The position numbers and the translations under genes are program-made. Shown here piece by piece: positions 46,750 through 55,182 of a stretch of DNA of 64,000 nt. This DNA comes from GWE2-42-39 sp034003625. GTDB lineage: Bacteria; Bacteroidota; Bacteroidia; Bacteroidales; Prolixibacteraceae. Under the pieces are notes generated by a model that worked only from the letters and a program-made list of their open reading frames with translations, had not been told where the DNA came from and did not search any database. How positions within the stretch are numbered: the first letter of the stretch is position 1; the number at the start of each line of letters is the position of its first letter. Where the stretch lies: the NCBI GenBank assembly GCA_034003625.1, contig JAVEYG010000009.1, positions 61,803 through 125,802 of the forward strand. The letters are read 5' to 3'.

Positions 46750-47345
46750 TTTCCAAAAGTATGTAAAAATAGATGACCGTAAAAATAATCTGATCCCAAG
46801 GGAAAAAGAAATACCCGGAAGGATTTCTATATTACATGGTACATTTACAACTTTGCATTTTTAAAAAATTTTTAATGTTCACTTTGAGATTTAACCGCTT
46901 TCTGGGATCAATTTAACATTAGGGTGGACAATGAATCTGGGATCAATTGAAAAAGTTGAGGGACGTAAAACAAATCCTTTCATTTTAACATGTTTCCCTA
47001 TCCTCAAGCCGGACGGGTTCTTCCTTTTTCAATCGATAAGAAGGAAGCAAAAATCTTGTCCCAACGAACCCTCGCCCGGGCATTGGGACGGCCTGCCCAC
47101 CTTGCTGAAGTTAGATTCAATTTGATTCTGTTTTTTGCTGTTCAAACCATCTTTTTTATTGGTAAAACGCGAATCAGGCCGTTCCCGCCTAAAGAAAAAA
47201 AACGTGAAGAAAACCGACGAAGTGAGCGTTAGCAAGTGGCAAGAGCATTGAACTGACCGGCTATTACACCCAGTTTGTAAAAACAGGATGCATATTAAAC
47301 TGGGGACAGGCGCTTTTTACAAAGTGTCCATCGGCAACAGATGCA
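46750..47345. other. Gene-poor spacer before cassette A
   Basis: About 600 bp separates the divergent sigma factor gene and the first cassette leader. It contains a repeated CTGGGATCAATT (near 46901 and 46936) and an ATTTAACATT string also found in the cassette leaders. A GC-richer patch near 47053-47105 has an imperfect inverted repeat. The longest frames here are 60-80 residues with no motif, and I do not call a gene. Confidence 0.5.
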
Positions 47346-47679
47346 ATTTAGAATAATTCCAAATTACCTCCCCCCCGTAAATTTTTAGCAATTTAACATT
47401 TTGGTATGGCTATTTTATATAATTTAGCTATCGGAAAGAACACTCTGAGCGCGATTTTAGAAAAAGGATGGGATTTTTGGGGAAGGACAGGAATGGGATG
47501 CAGCGGCAGGCCATAAGAAAAACAGATATACCCTGGTATGGAGCGAAACCTTGTCAGGTCAGTTTAAAATTTAGAAGGGAAAAACCCGGTCCTTTAAAAA
47601 GAAACCGGGTTTATAACTAATTGTTTTTAACCGGGAAAGGGCGGCAGCAACTGCCCTCTCCCACAAACTTTGTAAAAGT
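47346..47679 (+). promoter_or_regulatory. Cassette A leader (repeat copy 1)
   Basis: This 334-bp segment immediately precedes the lipoprotein gene and recurs at 54031-54331 and 58473-58805. It begins with a shared AT-rich block and has a C7 tract (47370-47376) and an AATTTAACATT string. A weak promoter-like TAATTTAG follows, then a block identical in all three copies (about 47438-47464). An AAACCCGG/CCGGGTTT hairpin spans 47582-47612, and a GGCAG/CTGCC hairpin at 47643-47655 precedes the start codon. It probably contains the promoter and a long structured 5' untranslated region. What it senses is unknown. Confidence 0.7.
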
Positions 47680-48711
47680 ATGAAAAAATTAATGTTTTTA
47701 GCAGGATTTGCTATGGTATTAACCGTGTTTAATGCTTGTCAGAAAGACAGTCCTGGCCTTTCGCCAGATGCTCAATCCGCAATCCTGCAAACTGATTTAA
47801 TGTTTGCGGGATTGGACTCTATTGCCTTTTCAGTTGAAAACAATAGGCTTGTTTTCGAGTCTGAGGCTGAATATCAAAAGTGTCTGGATTTTTTGGCGCA
47901 GCTGGGGGATAAAAATTTTCCTGCATTTGAAAAAGCAATTGGTTTTGAATCGTATCGTTTAAAATACCAAAACGATACTAAAAAAGCAGAAGTTTTTGTG
48001 GATGATATGTACAAAACCATTTTGAATCCGGAAATGGAGATTATCATCGGAAATTATTTGTTTATTGAAAAACCAGCATTAAAGAAAACTTTTGCATATA
48101 AGCTGGCGAATAACGAAGCATGCACGCTTAAAAGCGCAGACATTTCTTCTGATCCTATTCAATTTTCATGGAATGATGAAGTATTTGCAATATTAAATGG
48201 CGAAGGACAATTAAAGAGCAGCAAACCAAGCTGTACTACTGAAGAATCTCAAGATATTTATTGGGAATTTAGAAGTGATGATTATGGATATTCATCCCAA
48301 AACTATCATTTGATAGAATTACATGCAAAACTTGTTTTTCAGGTAACAGGAATATTTAAATCAATAATCTCGAAATTTAAGGCTACTTATTGGAACAGTC
48401 ATCCCGGGGATGAATCGACTTACCAACCTGTTCAGATTGAAGCAATAATGGAAATCGTTGGTGCATATGACAGAAACGATGAATCTCCTGAAATATTAAA
48501 TGAATATCATTATGAGATATTTAATGAAAATCAGGATGAGGTCTCATGGAGACCATTTTATGGAAGCAGGCGTGTTCGATGTTATATTATTCATGCAACT
48601 CATTCTTATACGTTCTTGCAAGGAGCATTGCCTCCATATACAAATGGAGACACAGGAGATATTACCCTTGATTTATCTTGTAATCCAGAAGTATCTGATT
48701 GCAATTATTAA
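47680..48711 (+). CDS. Secreted lipoprotein of cassette A, unknown function
   Basis: This 343-residue protein has the signal peptide MKKLMFLAGFAMVLTVFNAC with the lipid-bearing Cys20. That sequence is nearly identical, also at the DNA level, to the cassette C lipoprotein, although the mature proteins are only distantly alike. The mature part has an N-terminal alpha-rich stretch (ENNRLVFESEAEYQKCLDFL), a strand-rich middle and a cysteine-bearing end (ITLDLSCNPEVSDCNY). No enzyme motif is visible. Its place as first gene of a TonB-receptor operon suggests a surface ligand-binding protein. I do not recognise a named family with confidence. Confidence 0.75.
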   Translation: MKKLMFLAGFAMVLTVFNACQKDSPGLSPDAQSAILQTDLMFAGLDSIAFSVENNRLVFESEAEYQKCLDFLAQLGDKNFPAFEKAIGFESYRLKYQNDTKKAEVFVDDMYKTILNPEMEIIIGNYLFIEKPALKKTFAYKLANNEACTLKSADISSDPIQFSWNDEVFAILNGEGQLKSSKPSCTTEESQDIYWEFRSDDYGYSSQNYHLIELHAKLVFQVTGIFKSIISKFKATYWNSHPGDESTYQPVQIEAIMEIVGAYDRNDESPEILNEYHYEIFNENQDEVSWRPFYGSRRVRCYIIHATHSYTFLQGALPPYTNGDTGDITLDLSCNPEVSDCNY

Positions 48712-48721
48712 TTAAGAATGT

Positions 48722-48801
48722 ACAAGATCTTTACACTGATTATTCCATATAATACAAAAAATTAAGATACAATCTTCCTGTTAATAGTGTAAAGATCTTG
48801 T
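48722..48801 (+). repeat. 16-bp perfect inverted repeat after the cassette A lipoprotein
   Basis: ACAAGATCTTTACACT (48722-48737) is repeated in inverse at 48786-48801, with a 48-bp AT-rich loop. It fills most of the gap between the lipoprotein gene and the first barrel gene. In the transcript it would form a long stem able to protect the upstream message or limit read-through. Cassettes B and C have unrelated hairpins at the same place. Confidence 0.75.
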
Positions 48802-48814
48802 CAACGGAATTATT

Positions 48815-49360
48815 ATGAATAAGATTATTTTGATTACATTTTTTTTATTGCCGTTAATATGCTATTCACAAGAAAATAGCTATTGCCAGATGAAACGCCA
48901 ATTTATTATCGAAACCCAAACCTTAATTGGTGATCCCAACAATGGGTTCTATCATGTTCTTAATAATGAAGCGAGCCTTAGTTATGGATTAACGAAATTT
49001 CTTGCATTTGGGGTGTACCATGACTATTATTATGCAAGCACGAAATTAGCTGACGGAAGCAGATTTGATGCGAGGAACAATTTGTTTGGCTTGCGGGGAA
49101 CAATCTCTCTGATGTCACTTTTACATTTGATAAAGAATACAAGAAATCTAGTTAGAACCGACCTCAATCTAAATGGATATGTTTCATATTCAGATGGTAT
49201 AAATACGATAAGAGTGACAGACAAAAAAGACCTCCAGCATTGGCCAGTTTATTTTAGAATTGGTGCAAAATATTATTTCACCCGGCATTTTTATGCAACT
49301 GGTTCCGTTGGAGTGTATAATACCAACCGTTTTTTCCTCGGAGTAGGACTTAAACTGTAA
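48815..49360 (+). CDS. Small outer-membrane beta-barrel-like protein 1 (cassette A)
   Basis: This 181-residue protein has a signal peptide (IILITFFLLPLICYSQ) and alternating polar/non-polar strands that suggest a small 8-strand barrel. It is the first of three tandem paralogues and shares RQFIIETQTLIGDPNNGF, NEASLSYGLTKFLAFGVYHD and the end YNTNRFFLGVGLKL with the next two. The function is unknown. The run of paralogues between lipoprotein and DUF4249 genes suggests accessory surface proteins of the uptake system. The stop codon is 4 bp before the next start. Confidence 0.7.
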   Translation: MNKIILITFFLLPLICYSQENSYCQMKRQFIIETQTLIGDPNNGFYHVLNNEASLSYGLTKFLAFGVYHDYYYASTKLADGSRFDARNNLFGLRGTISLMSLLHLIKNTRNLVRTDLNLNGYVSYSDGINTIRVTDKKDLQHWPVYFRIGAKYYFTRHFYATGSVGVYNTNRFFLGVGLKL

Positions 49361-49364
49361 AACA

Positions 49365-49916
49365 ATGAAACATATCCCCTTATTAATTTTTTTTCTGCTG
49401 CCCTTGTCTGTCTTTTCCCAACAGAACCCGGACAACTGGGATTACAACATGAAAAAACGATTCATTATTGAAAATCAGTTTTTGATCGGAGATGTCAATA
49501 ATGGGTTATTCCAAGTTTTGGACAACGAGGCAAGCATTAGTTACGGGCTGACTAACTTCATTGCTATTGGCATTTTTGATGATTATTTTTCATCCAACCA
49601 TGAAGTATACGGGCGAGAATATGAATGCAAAAAACATTTGTTTGGACCCCGGGTAACAATTTCAGTGATGCCATTACTGAAATCGCTTACTAATAATAAC
49701 TTTTTCAAAAAGACGGATTTGAATGTGAATGGTTATTGCTCATATTCCACAGGTCGCTCCTTCCCCAAGATAAGCGATAAGAAAGATTTTCAGGATTGGC
49801 CCGTATATTTTCGCATCGGAGGAAAATATTATTTTAACCGGCATTTTTATATGGCTGCTTCCATCGGTGTGTATAATACCGACCGCTTCTTCCTGGGGGT
49901 AGGGATTAAACTATAA
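49365..49916 (+). CDS. Small outer-membrane beta-barrel-like protein 2 (cassette A)
   Basis: This 183-residue protein has a signal peptide (PLLIFFLLPLSVFSQQ) and the same plan as its neighbours: KKRFIIENQFLIGDVNNGLF, NEASISYGLTNFIAIGIFDD, DWPVYFRIGGKYYFNRHFYM and YNTDRFFLGVGIKL. It is closer in protein sequence to paralogue 1 than to paralogue 3. Its 3' DNA end differs from the shared end of paralogues 1 and 3. It is four bases from each neighbour and surely co-transcribed with both. Confidence 0.7.
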   Translation: MKHIPLLIFFLLPLSVFSQQNPDNWDYNMKKRFIIENQFLIGDVNNGLFQVLDNEASISYGLTNFIAIGIFDDYFSSNHEVYGREYECKKHLFGPRVTISVMPLLKSLTNNNFFKKTDLNVNGYCSYSTGRSFPKISDKKDFQDWPVYFRIGGKYYFNRHFYMAASIGVYNTDRFFLGVGIKL

Positions 49917-49920
49917 AATA

Positions 49921-50481
49921 ATGAAACTATTTCTTGTTTTCTCGATTATTATTTTGTCGTTATTTACAGCATCTGCTCAAAATGAATATACTGCTGCGCT
50001 TAAAAATCATTTTTTAGTTGAGGATCAGTACATGGTAGCAAACACAAACTCAGGAATTTATCTTTTCCCGATTCACAACAATGAATTCAGTATTGGCTAC
50101 GGTATTAATAGTTTTACTGAACTGGGCATATATCACGATTATTTAGAAGAGCCTGATGGATTAAAAAGCTTTTTAAATGGGACTGACAGACACATAGTCG
50201 GTTTGCGGGCGAACATTTCTTTTTTCTCTTTGGCAAAAGCCATTGGATTGAAAAAAATTCCAAAACGATTCGAAATAGTTTTGAGTGGATATTTGAGGGT
50301 TTATCATCAGCGGTTTTCCAGGTATGCGATAAATCACTACGATATAAAAGACAATGCAAAATGGGCTAATTACTCTCGTGTTGGGTTTCGGTATTTTATT
50401 GGCAAAAATCTTTATATGACAGCTACGGGCGGCTTGTACAACACCAACCGCTTTTTCCTCGGAGTAGGACTTAAACTGTAA
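49921..50481 (+). CDS. Small outer-membrane beta-barrel-like protein 3 (cassette A)
   Basis: This 186-residue paralogue has a signal peptide (LFLVFSIIILSLFTASAQ). It is the most diverged of the three in the middle (KNHFLVEDQYMVANTNSGIY, NNEFSIGYGINSFTELGIYH) but ends in YNTNRFFLGVGLKL exactly like paralogue 1. The last bases of the two genes are identical, which suggests gene conversion or a recent partial duplication. The DUF4249 gene begins four bases after its stop. Confidence 0.7.
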   Translation: MKLFLVFSIIILSLFTASAQNEYTAALKNHFLVEDQYMVANTNSGIYLFPIHNNEFSIGYGINSFTELGIYHDYLEEPDGLKSFLNGTDRHIVGLRANISFFSLAKAIGLKKIPKRFEIVLSGYLRVYHQRFSRYAINHYDIKDNAKWANYSRVGFRYFIGKNLYMTATGGLYNTNRFFLGVGLKL

Positions 50482-50485
50482 CCAA

Positions 50486-51433
50486 ATGAAACACTCCTGT
50501 TTTTTAATATTGGCCTTTTTAACACTGTTTTCCTGTCGGCAACAGTTGGAGATTGACCTGCCCGAGATGGAAGTTAAACCGGTAGTAAACTGTATTTTCT
50601 CTCCCAAGACTCCTTTTATAGTGTACCTTAGTTTACCAGCATCGCCTACTGATTCGACGTATGAATATATAACCGGTGCGGAGGTAACAATTACGGGCGA
50701 CGACGGGAGCAGCTATCATCTTTTACACCATGATGACGGCCTGTACACCGACACCCTGGCTTTTCCAAAAACAGGGGTACAATATACCTTGAACGCACAG
50801 GCGCCGGGCTACCCGATGGTAACAGCCAGCGATAAAATCCCGGTAACAGCGACAAGGATACAGGGCTATACCATTGAAACCCGGACATACAGCGATGCGG
50901 AAGACGCGATGAGCGCGGGAACAAAAAAATACCAAAACTTGGGGCTTAGCCTGAAAAACGACCTTTCGGTAAACGATTTCATGGGAATCTCAGTAGTCCA
51001 CAACCGGGTTGTCCACCATTATACACCCGATTCGGTTTATGAAGTTGAAGAAGAAGGGAAATACCAGCATGGCTACATCGAAAGCGACAACCTTGCCATT
51101 ACCAACGAAGGCCTGGAAAATTACGACGATCAACCGGGCTTGCTTTTCAGGGATGTGCTGTTAATAAAAGAAACAGAAATTATTGACGTAAAAGTTTATA
51201 CAGAAACAGCCAGCAAGTTTTGGCTGAAATTTTACCTGTATTCGCCTTCCTGCTTCCAGTATTTCCGTACCTGGGTTATCCACGATTACACCCAGTCGTA
51301 CGATTTCTGGGAAATCTACGAACCATTGCCCATGTATTCGAACATCGAAAACGGGTATGGCATTTTTGCCGGGTACACTTCTATTGATTACCTGTTAACC
51401 AAAGCCGGTTCACCGGGAACATTTGAACAATGA
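50486..51433 (+). CDS. DUF4249 lipoprotein (cassette A)
   Basis: This 315-residue lipoprotein has the lipobox TLFSC (Cys17) and an Ig-like domain at about 30-125 (VVNCIFSPKTPFIVYLSLPA, TGAEVTITGDDGSSYHLLHH, YTLNAQAPGYPMVTASDKIP). A DUF4249 C-terminal part ends in ENGYGIFAGYT. DUF4249 proteins are almost always encoded just before a TonB receptor, as here, and probably sit on the outer surface as its lid or ligand-binding partner. The last bases overlap the receptor start (ATGA), which implies coupled translation. Confidence 0.87.
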   Translation: MKHSCFLILAFLTLFSCRQQLEIDLPEMEVKPVVNCIFSPKTPFIVYLSLPASPTDSTYEYITGAEVTITGDDGSSYHLLHHDDGLYTDTLAFPKTGVQYTLNAQAPGYPMVTASDKIPVTATRIQGYTIETRTYSDAEDAMSAGTKKYQNLGLSLKNDLSVNDFMGISVVHNRVVHHYTPDSVYEVEEEGKYQHGYIESDNLAITNEGLENYDDQPGLLFRDVLLIKETEIIDVKVYTETASKFWLKFYLYSPSCFQYFRTWVIHDYTQSYDFWEIYEPLPMYSNIENGYGIFAGYTSIDYLLTKAGSPGTFEQ

Positions 51434-53781
51434 AACGAGCCCTTCTTACTATATACTTAATCGCTTTACTGGAAGCCGCTTATTCGCAACAAGCCACCCG
51501 GCTGATCAGCGGAATTGTGAAAGACCAACAAACCGGGGAACTGTTGATCGGGGCGAATATTTTTTGCCCTGAAACCGGAAAAGGGTGCAGTTCTGATGTT
51601 TTTGGACAGTTTAGGCTGGAAGTCCCGGCTGGTCAAAATATTCATTTGCTGGCCAGTTTTGTGGGCTACAAACAGGAAACGACAATGAAGAATGCCGACG
51701 ATAACCAAATAATCCAATTACTATTGGAACCGGGCATTGATTTGGACGAAATCAGTGTAAGCGCGGTGCGCCCTATCGAACAACGGATGGAAATGGGGGT
51801 GGCCGAGATACCGGTTCAGCAGCTAAAAGTTCTGCCCATGTTTGCCGAACCCGACGTGCTGAAAGCCATCCAGTTATTGCCGGGCGTACAAAGCGGGAGC
51901 GAGGGGCGCAGCGGACTTTACGTGCGTGGCGGCACTCCCGATCAAAACCTGTTTATGCTCGACGGGACATCTCTGTACTATGTCAATCACCTGGGCGGGT
52001 TCGTGTCGCTCTTTCACCCCGACATCATTAAAAACGTGAAACTATACAAAGGCGCTTTCCCTGCCCGTTACGGAGGACGTTTGTCGTCGGTCATCGATCT
52101 TCGGATGAAGGACGGGAACAAAAAAGAACACCACGGCAGTTGGGGCGTCGGGCTTGTGTCGGGCGATATCAGCCTGGAAGGGCCTATTATAAAAGACCGT
52201 ACCTCGTATATGGTTTCCCTGCGGAGGGTGTGGTTCGATGTGTTGTCGCGCCCAATCACGAAAATAGGGTTTAAAAACTTCAGCATGGGGTATAACTTTT
52301 ACGACTTCTTCGGGAAAATAAGCCACGAGCAGGATGCCAACAACCGTTTCTTTCTCAGTTTGTACGGGGGAGACGACCGGCTGGGGTACAATTATAGGTT
52401 CAGTGACGGCGATGTAAAAGGCTATTCAAAATATATCTGGGGGAACGTGCTGTCCACATTCCGCTGGAACCACAGTTTCTCACCCCGCACCAACAGCGAC
52501 ATCACCCTGTTTTATACCCGTTACCGGTACAAAACCGACCTAAACTATAAAACCGGGGAAATAAAAGGCAGCAATGTATATTTTACCGGAGTACAGGATT
52601 TCGGCATCAAGGCCGACTTCATCCATTTTGTGTCCGACCGGTACCAGGTAAATTACGGCACCGGTATTTCAGAAAACTGGTTCAAACCCGGGCAAATAAG
52701 CTATCAGGAAAACACTGAACAATTAAAAACCGACACCGTTATCGGGGCGCAAAACCAGTCGGGGGCACTGACCACTTATTTATATCTGGAAAATGAAATC
52801 AGTATCACCCGTCAGTTATCGGTAAATGCAGGTATTCGATTGACGAATTTCATGGTAAAAGGGAAGAATTATTTTTTCGCGGAACCCCGGGTACTGGGAA
52901 TGTTCAGTATGAATAAATGGGGAGCTTTGAAAGTATCGTATTCCCGGATGACACAACCGGTTCATCTTCTGACTTATTCAGGCTCAACCTTCCCGACCGA
53001 TATCTGGCTGCCCTCTTCCGCATCTGTTTCACCGGGTGTGGCTTCCCAATATTCATTCGGATATGCAAAAACAACAGGCGACGGAAAGTTTGAACTCAGC
53101 ATCGAGGCATATACCAAAAAGATGGAAAAACAGATTGATGTAAAAGGGGGCGTCCCGTTAATAAATACACAACAGTGGGATAAAAATATCGAGATCAATG
53201 GTATTGGAAAAGCAAAGGGAGTTGAGTTTATGTTGCAAAAAAAGCAGGGGAAAACGTCCGGCTGGGCCAGCTATACCCTTTCAAAAAGTGAGCGGCAATT
53301 TGAGAACATCAACAACGGGAAACCCTACCCTTTTAAATACGACCGGAGGCACGACCTTTCCATCGTATTCTGCCACCGGTTCTCGAAAAAGATTGATTTT
53401 TCAGCAAGCTGGGTTTATGGGAGCGGCTATCCGACAACCCTGACCAATGGAAAGCACCAAACGCTTGTACAGCAAGGCTGGAGAATTAAATCACCCGATC
53501 AGAAACAGTTTAACCTGAACGGGGAAGTCTATCTGTACCCCGGGAAGAACTGGCTGCGAATGAGGGATTATCACCGGCTTGATCTGGGGATCAACTTCAA
53601 CAAGCAGAAAGGCGATAAAATACGAACCTGGACAATCGGCGTTTACAACGCCTATAACCGCCAAAATGCCGTATTTTATTATTTCGGTCACCGCGACGGA
53701 AACGGACACGGCCCTGTTGTGTTGTTCCAGCAAAGCGGGTTCCCGGTCATTCCAACTGTAAAATATTCAATCAAATTTTAA
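51430..53781 (+). CDS. TonB-dependent receptor with carboxypeptidase-regulatory-like domain (cassette A)
   Basis: This 783-residue outer-membrane receptor has a signal peptide ending near AAYSQ. A carboxypeptidase-regulatory-like domain is at about 25-110 (SGIVKDQQTGELLIGANIFC). The plug contains LLPGVQSGSEGRSGLYVRGG, QNLFMLDGTSLYYVNHLGGF and YGGRLSSVIDLRMKDGN. The barrel ends VKYSIKF. It has no STN domain and no sigma/FecR genes beside it, so unlike the SusC proteins it is not expected to signal through an anti-sigma factor. It starts inside the end of the DUF4249 gene. The ligand is unknown. Confidence 0.9.
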   Translation: MKRALLTIYLIALLEAAYSQQATRLISGIVKDQQTGELLIGANIFCPETGKGCSSDVFGQFRLEVPAGQNIHLLASFVGYKQETTMKNADDNQIIQLLLEPGIDLDEISVSAVRPIEQRMEMGVAEIPVQQLKVLPMFAEPDVLKAIQLLPGVQSGSEGRSGLYVRGGTPDQNLFMLDGTSLYYVNHLGGFVSLFHPDIIKNVKLYKGAFPARYGGRLSSVIDLRMKDGNKKEHHGSWGVGLVSGDISLEGPIIKDRTSYMVSLRRVWFDVLSRPITKIGFKNFSMGYNFYDFFGKISHEQDANNRFFLSLYGGDDRLGYNYRFSDGDVKGYSKYIWGNVLSTFRWNHSFSPRTNSDITLFYTRYRYKTDLNYKTGEIKGSNVYFTGVQDFGIKADFIHFVSDRYQVNYGTGISENWFKPGQISYQENTEQLKTDTVIGAQNQSGALTTYLYLENEISITRQLSVNAGIRLTNFMVKGKNYFFAEPRVLGMFSMNKWGALKVSYSRMTQPVHLLTYSGSTFPTDIWLPSSASVSPGVASQYSFGYAKTTGDGKFELSIEAYTKKMEKQIDVKGGVPLINTQQWDKNIEINGIGKAKGVEFMLQKKQGKTSGWASYTLSKSERQFENINNGKPYPFKYDRRHDLSIVFCHRFSKKIDFSASWVYGSGYPTTLTNGKHQTLVQQGWRIKSPDQKQFNLNGEVYLYPGKNWLRMRDYHRLDLGINFNKQKGDKIRTWTIGVYNAYNRQNAVFYYFGHRDGNGHGPVVLFQQSGFPVIPTVKYSIKF

Positions 53782-53798
53782 TATCCACCCGTCGTCCC
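53774..53798 (+). repeat. 25-bp direct repeat at the end of cassette A (copy 1)
   Basis: A 25-bp sequence spanning the receptor stop codon recurs exactly at 58418-58442 after the cassette B receptor. It contains CCACCCGTCGTCCC and in both places begins a short hairpin-forming region. It marks the boundary between cassettes and could be a recombination scar or part of a terminator. About 230 bp of unassigned sequence follows before leader B. Confidence 0.7.
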
Positions 53799-54030
53799 AG
53801 AGGCGGGATTTGATAAACCAACAGCTAACAGTTTTAAAGCACATATTATGAAGGCGACATTGATTATGGGGTCAGAAATTAATCATAATCTTTTTTGCTA
53901 TCTCCAGTATGTCGGGCGGATTCTGCGAATACCTGTCCTACGAGAAGGTTCCGGATATGTGACTGGTTTCTAGCTCCTGTCGTATTGCATCTTATTAATC
54001 TTCCTTCCTTTTTCTCATCCTGATTTTATT

Positions 54031-54331
54031 ATGTAGAATCATTCTGAATTATTGTACTCCAATTATTTTTTTATAATTTAACATTTCGAAACTATTATTC
54101 TTTGTAATTTGGTTTCCGGAAGAACACTCTGAGCGCGATTTTAGAAAAGGATAGGATTGGGGGGAAGAGCAAGAATGGTATGTAGCGGCAGGCCACAAAT
54201 AATTGACATATACCTGACGGTTTTAAATCATTCCAGGTTTATTCAATAAAAATTTTAAAAGGGAAAAACCCGGCCCTTTAAAAAGAAACCGGGTTCACAT
54301 ATTTTGTTTTTAACCTGAAAGGGCTGCAGCA
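54031..54331 (+). promoter_or_regulatory. Cassette B leader (repeat copy 2)
   Basis: This copy is more diverged than A and C. It lacks the poly-C tract and has a different AT-rich start, but keeps AATTTAACATT, the block at about 54122-54147 identical in all three, and the AACCCGG (54267-54273)/CCGGGTT (54289-54295) hairpin. The alternative AAAAGGG/CCCTTT pairing is also kept. Similarity ends near 54345, just where the signal peptide would begin in the other cassettes. Confidence 0.65.
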
Positions 54332-54595
54332 GTGCATTTTAAGCAACAAACTATTGATTCCCCTCTTGATCAAGTTCCTTCAGGGATTACATCTCGCTGC
54401 TTTTTTAAAAGGAATGGTTATCAAAATGAAATAATATGTGATACAGGATACGAATATGCCAATTCGTTGACTGTAAGACCTTATGAAAATACCCGAAGAT
54501 TGGTTGGATTTCGCTTAGATGTTGAGTTCTCCTGGTATTTTGATATTAGCGAAGTCCGGTGGACACAGATTATGATTGAGTGCCATCAATACTAA
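54332..54595 (+). pseudogene. Probable remnant of the cassette B lipoprotein gene
   Basis: An 87-residue frame occupies the place of the lipoprotein gene but has no in-frame ATG near its beginning (only a GTG at 54332) and no signal peptide. Its end, VGFRLDVEFSWYFDISEVRW, faintly follows the pattern PSYRWDLKAYYKVTPYEIWM of the cassette C protein, so it may be the C-terminal fragment of a deleted lipoprotein. A hairpin follows, as in the intact cassettes. It could also be a short real gene of unknown role. Confidence 0.4.
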
Positions 54596-54614
54596 TTTAA
54601 AAAAACTTTTTCAA

Positions 54615-54644
54615 TGCGGATGTCCTGAAAAATAGGCATCCGCA
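54615..54644 (+). repeat. Hairpin after the cassette B first gene
   Basis: TGCGGATG (54615-54622) and CATCCGCA (54637-54644) pair, with a further CCT/AGG stem past a bulged T. The position, between first gene and barrel gene, equals the inverted repeats of cassettes A and C. Confidence 0.65.
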
Positions 54645-54664
54645 AAACCTAAAAAACAAATATC

Positions 54665-55180
54665 ATGACATCCCGCTTTGTAAATCTTTTAATTTTCGTT
54701 CTTTTTTGTTCTTCTTCTGTTGCTCAGACTACCTTTTTAAAACGTACAATATTTTATGGAGGGGCCCAATATAAGCATGAGATGGACAAGACTCAAATTT
54801 ATCCCCAAATAGGGTTTGAATACAAAATTTCAGAATTATCTGCTTTCGAATTTCAAATTGGATATCACAATGAAAAACCAGTAAAAGACAGGTTTCATTT
54901 TATCCCTGTATCAATCGGATATAAATTTAATTTCGTCCCGCTTGTTACTTCTAATCAAAAGGTTTGTTCCCAAATAAATTTATACAGTTCTGCTCATTAT
55001 GTATTCAGATACGATTATGCACCTTCTGCCAATTACTCGAAAATAGCGCACGACCTGATATTTTCTTCCGGAATTGATTTATATCTGACGAGTCATTGGG
55101 GACTTACTGTTGAGAAAAATTTTGGAATTACAAGTAATTATTACAATATGTGGCGGGGCGGGGCAAAATACCGTTTCTAA
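54665..55180 (+). CDS. Small outer-membrane beta-barrel-like protein (cassette B)
   Basis: This 171-residue protein has a signal peptide (LLIFVLFCSSSVAQ) and a strand-rich body (FYGGAQYKHEM, IGFEYKISELSAFEFQIGYH, HFIPVSIGYKFNF). It ends MWRGGAKYRF; the terminal Phe is typical for outer-membrane barrels. It takes the place of the three tandem barrel genes of cassette A but is hardly similar to them in sequence, so the slot is conserved more than the protein. The DUF4249 gene follows after 2 bp. Confidence 0.7.
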   Translation: MTSRFVNLLIFVLFCSSSVAQTTFLKRTIFYGGAQYKHEMDKTQIYPQIGFEYKISELSAFEFQIGYHNEKPVKDRFHFIPVSIGYKFNFVPLVTSNQKVCSQINLYSSAHYVFRYDYAPSANYSKIAHDLIFSSGIDLYLTSHWGLTVEKNFGITSNYYNMWRGGAKYRF

Positions 55181-55182
55181 TT

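Noticed and set aside
47029..47235. Small protein on either strand in the spacer before cassette A
   Set aside because: The 60-80-residue frames have low-complexity, low-information sequence, no signal or motif, and overlap each other on opposite strands; the patch looks like a non-coding repeat.
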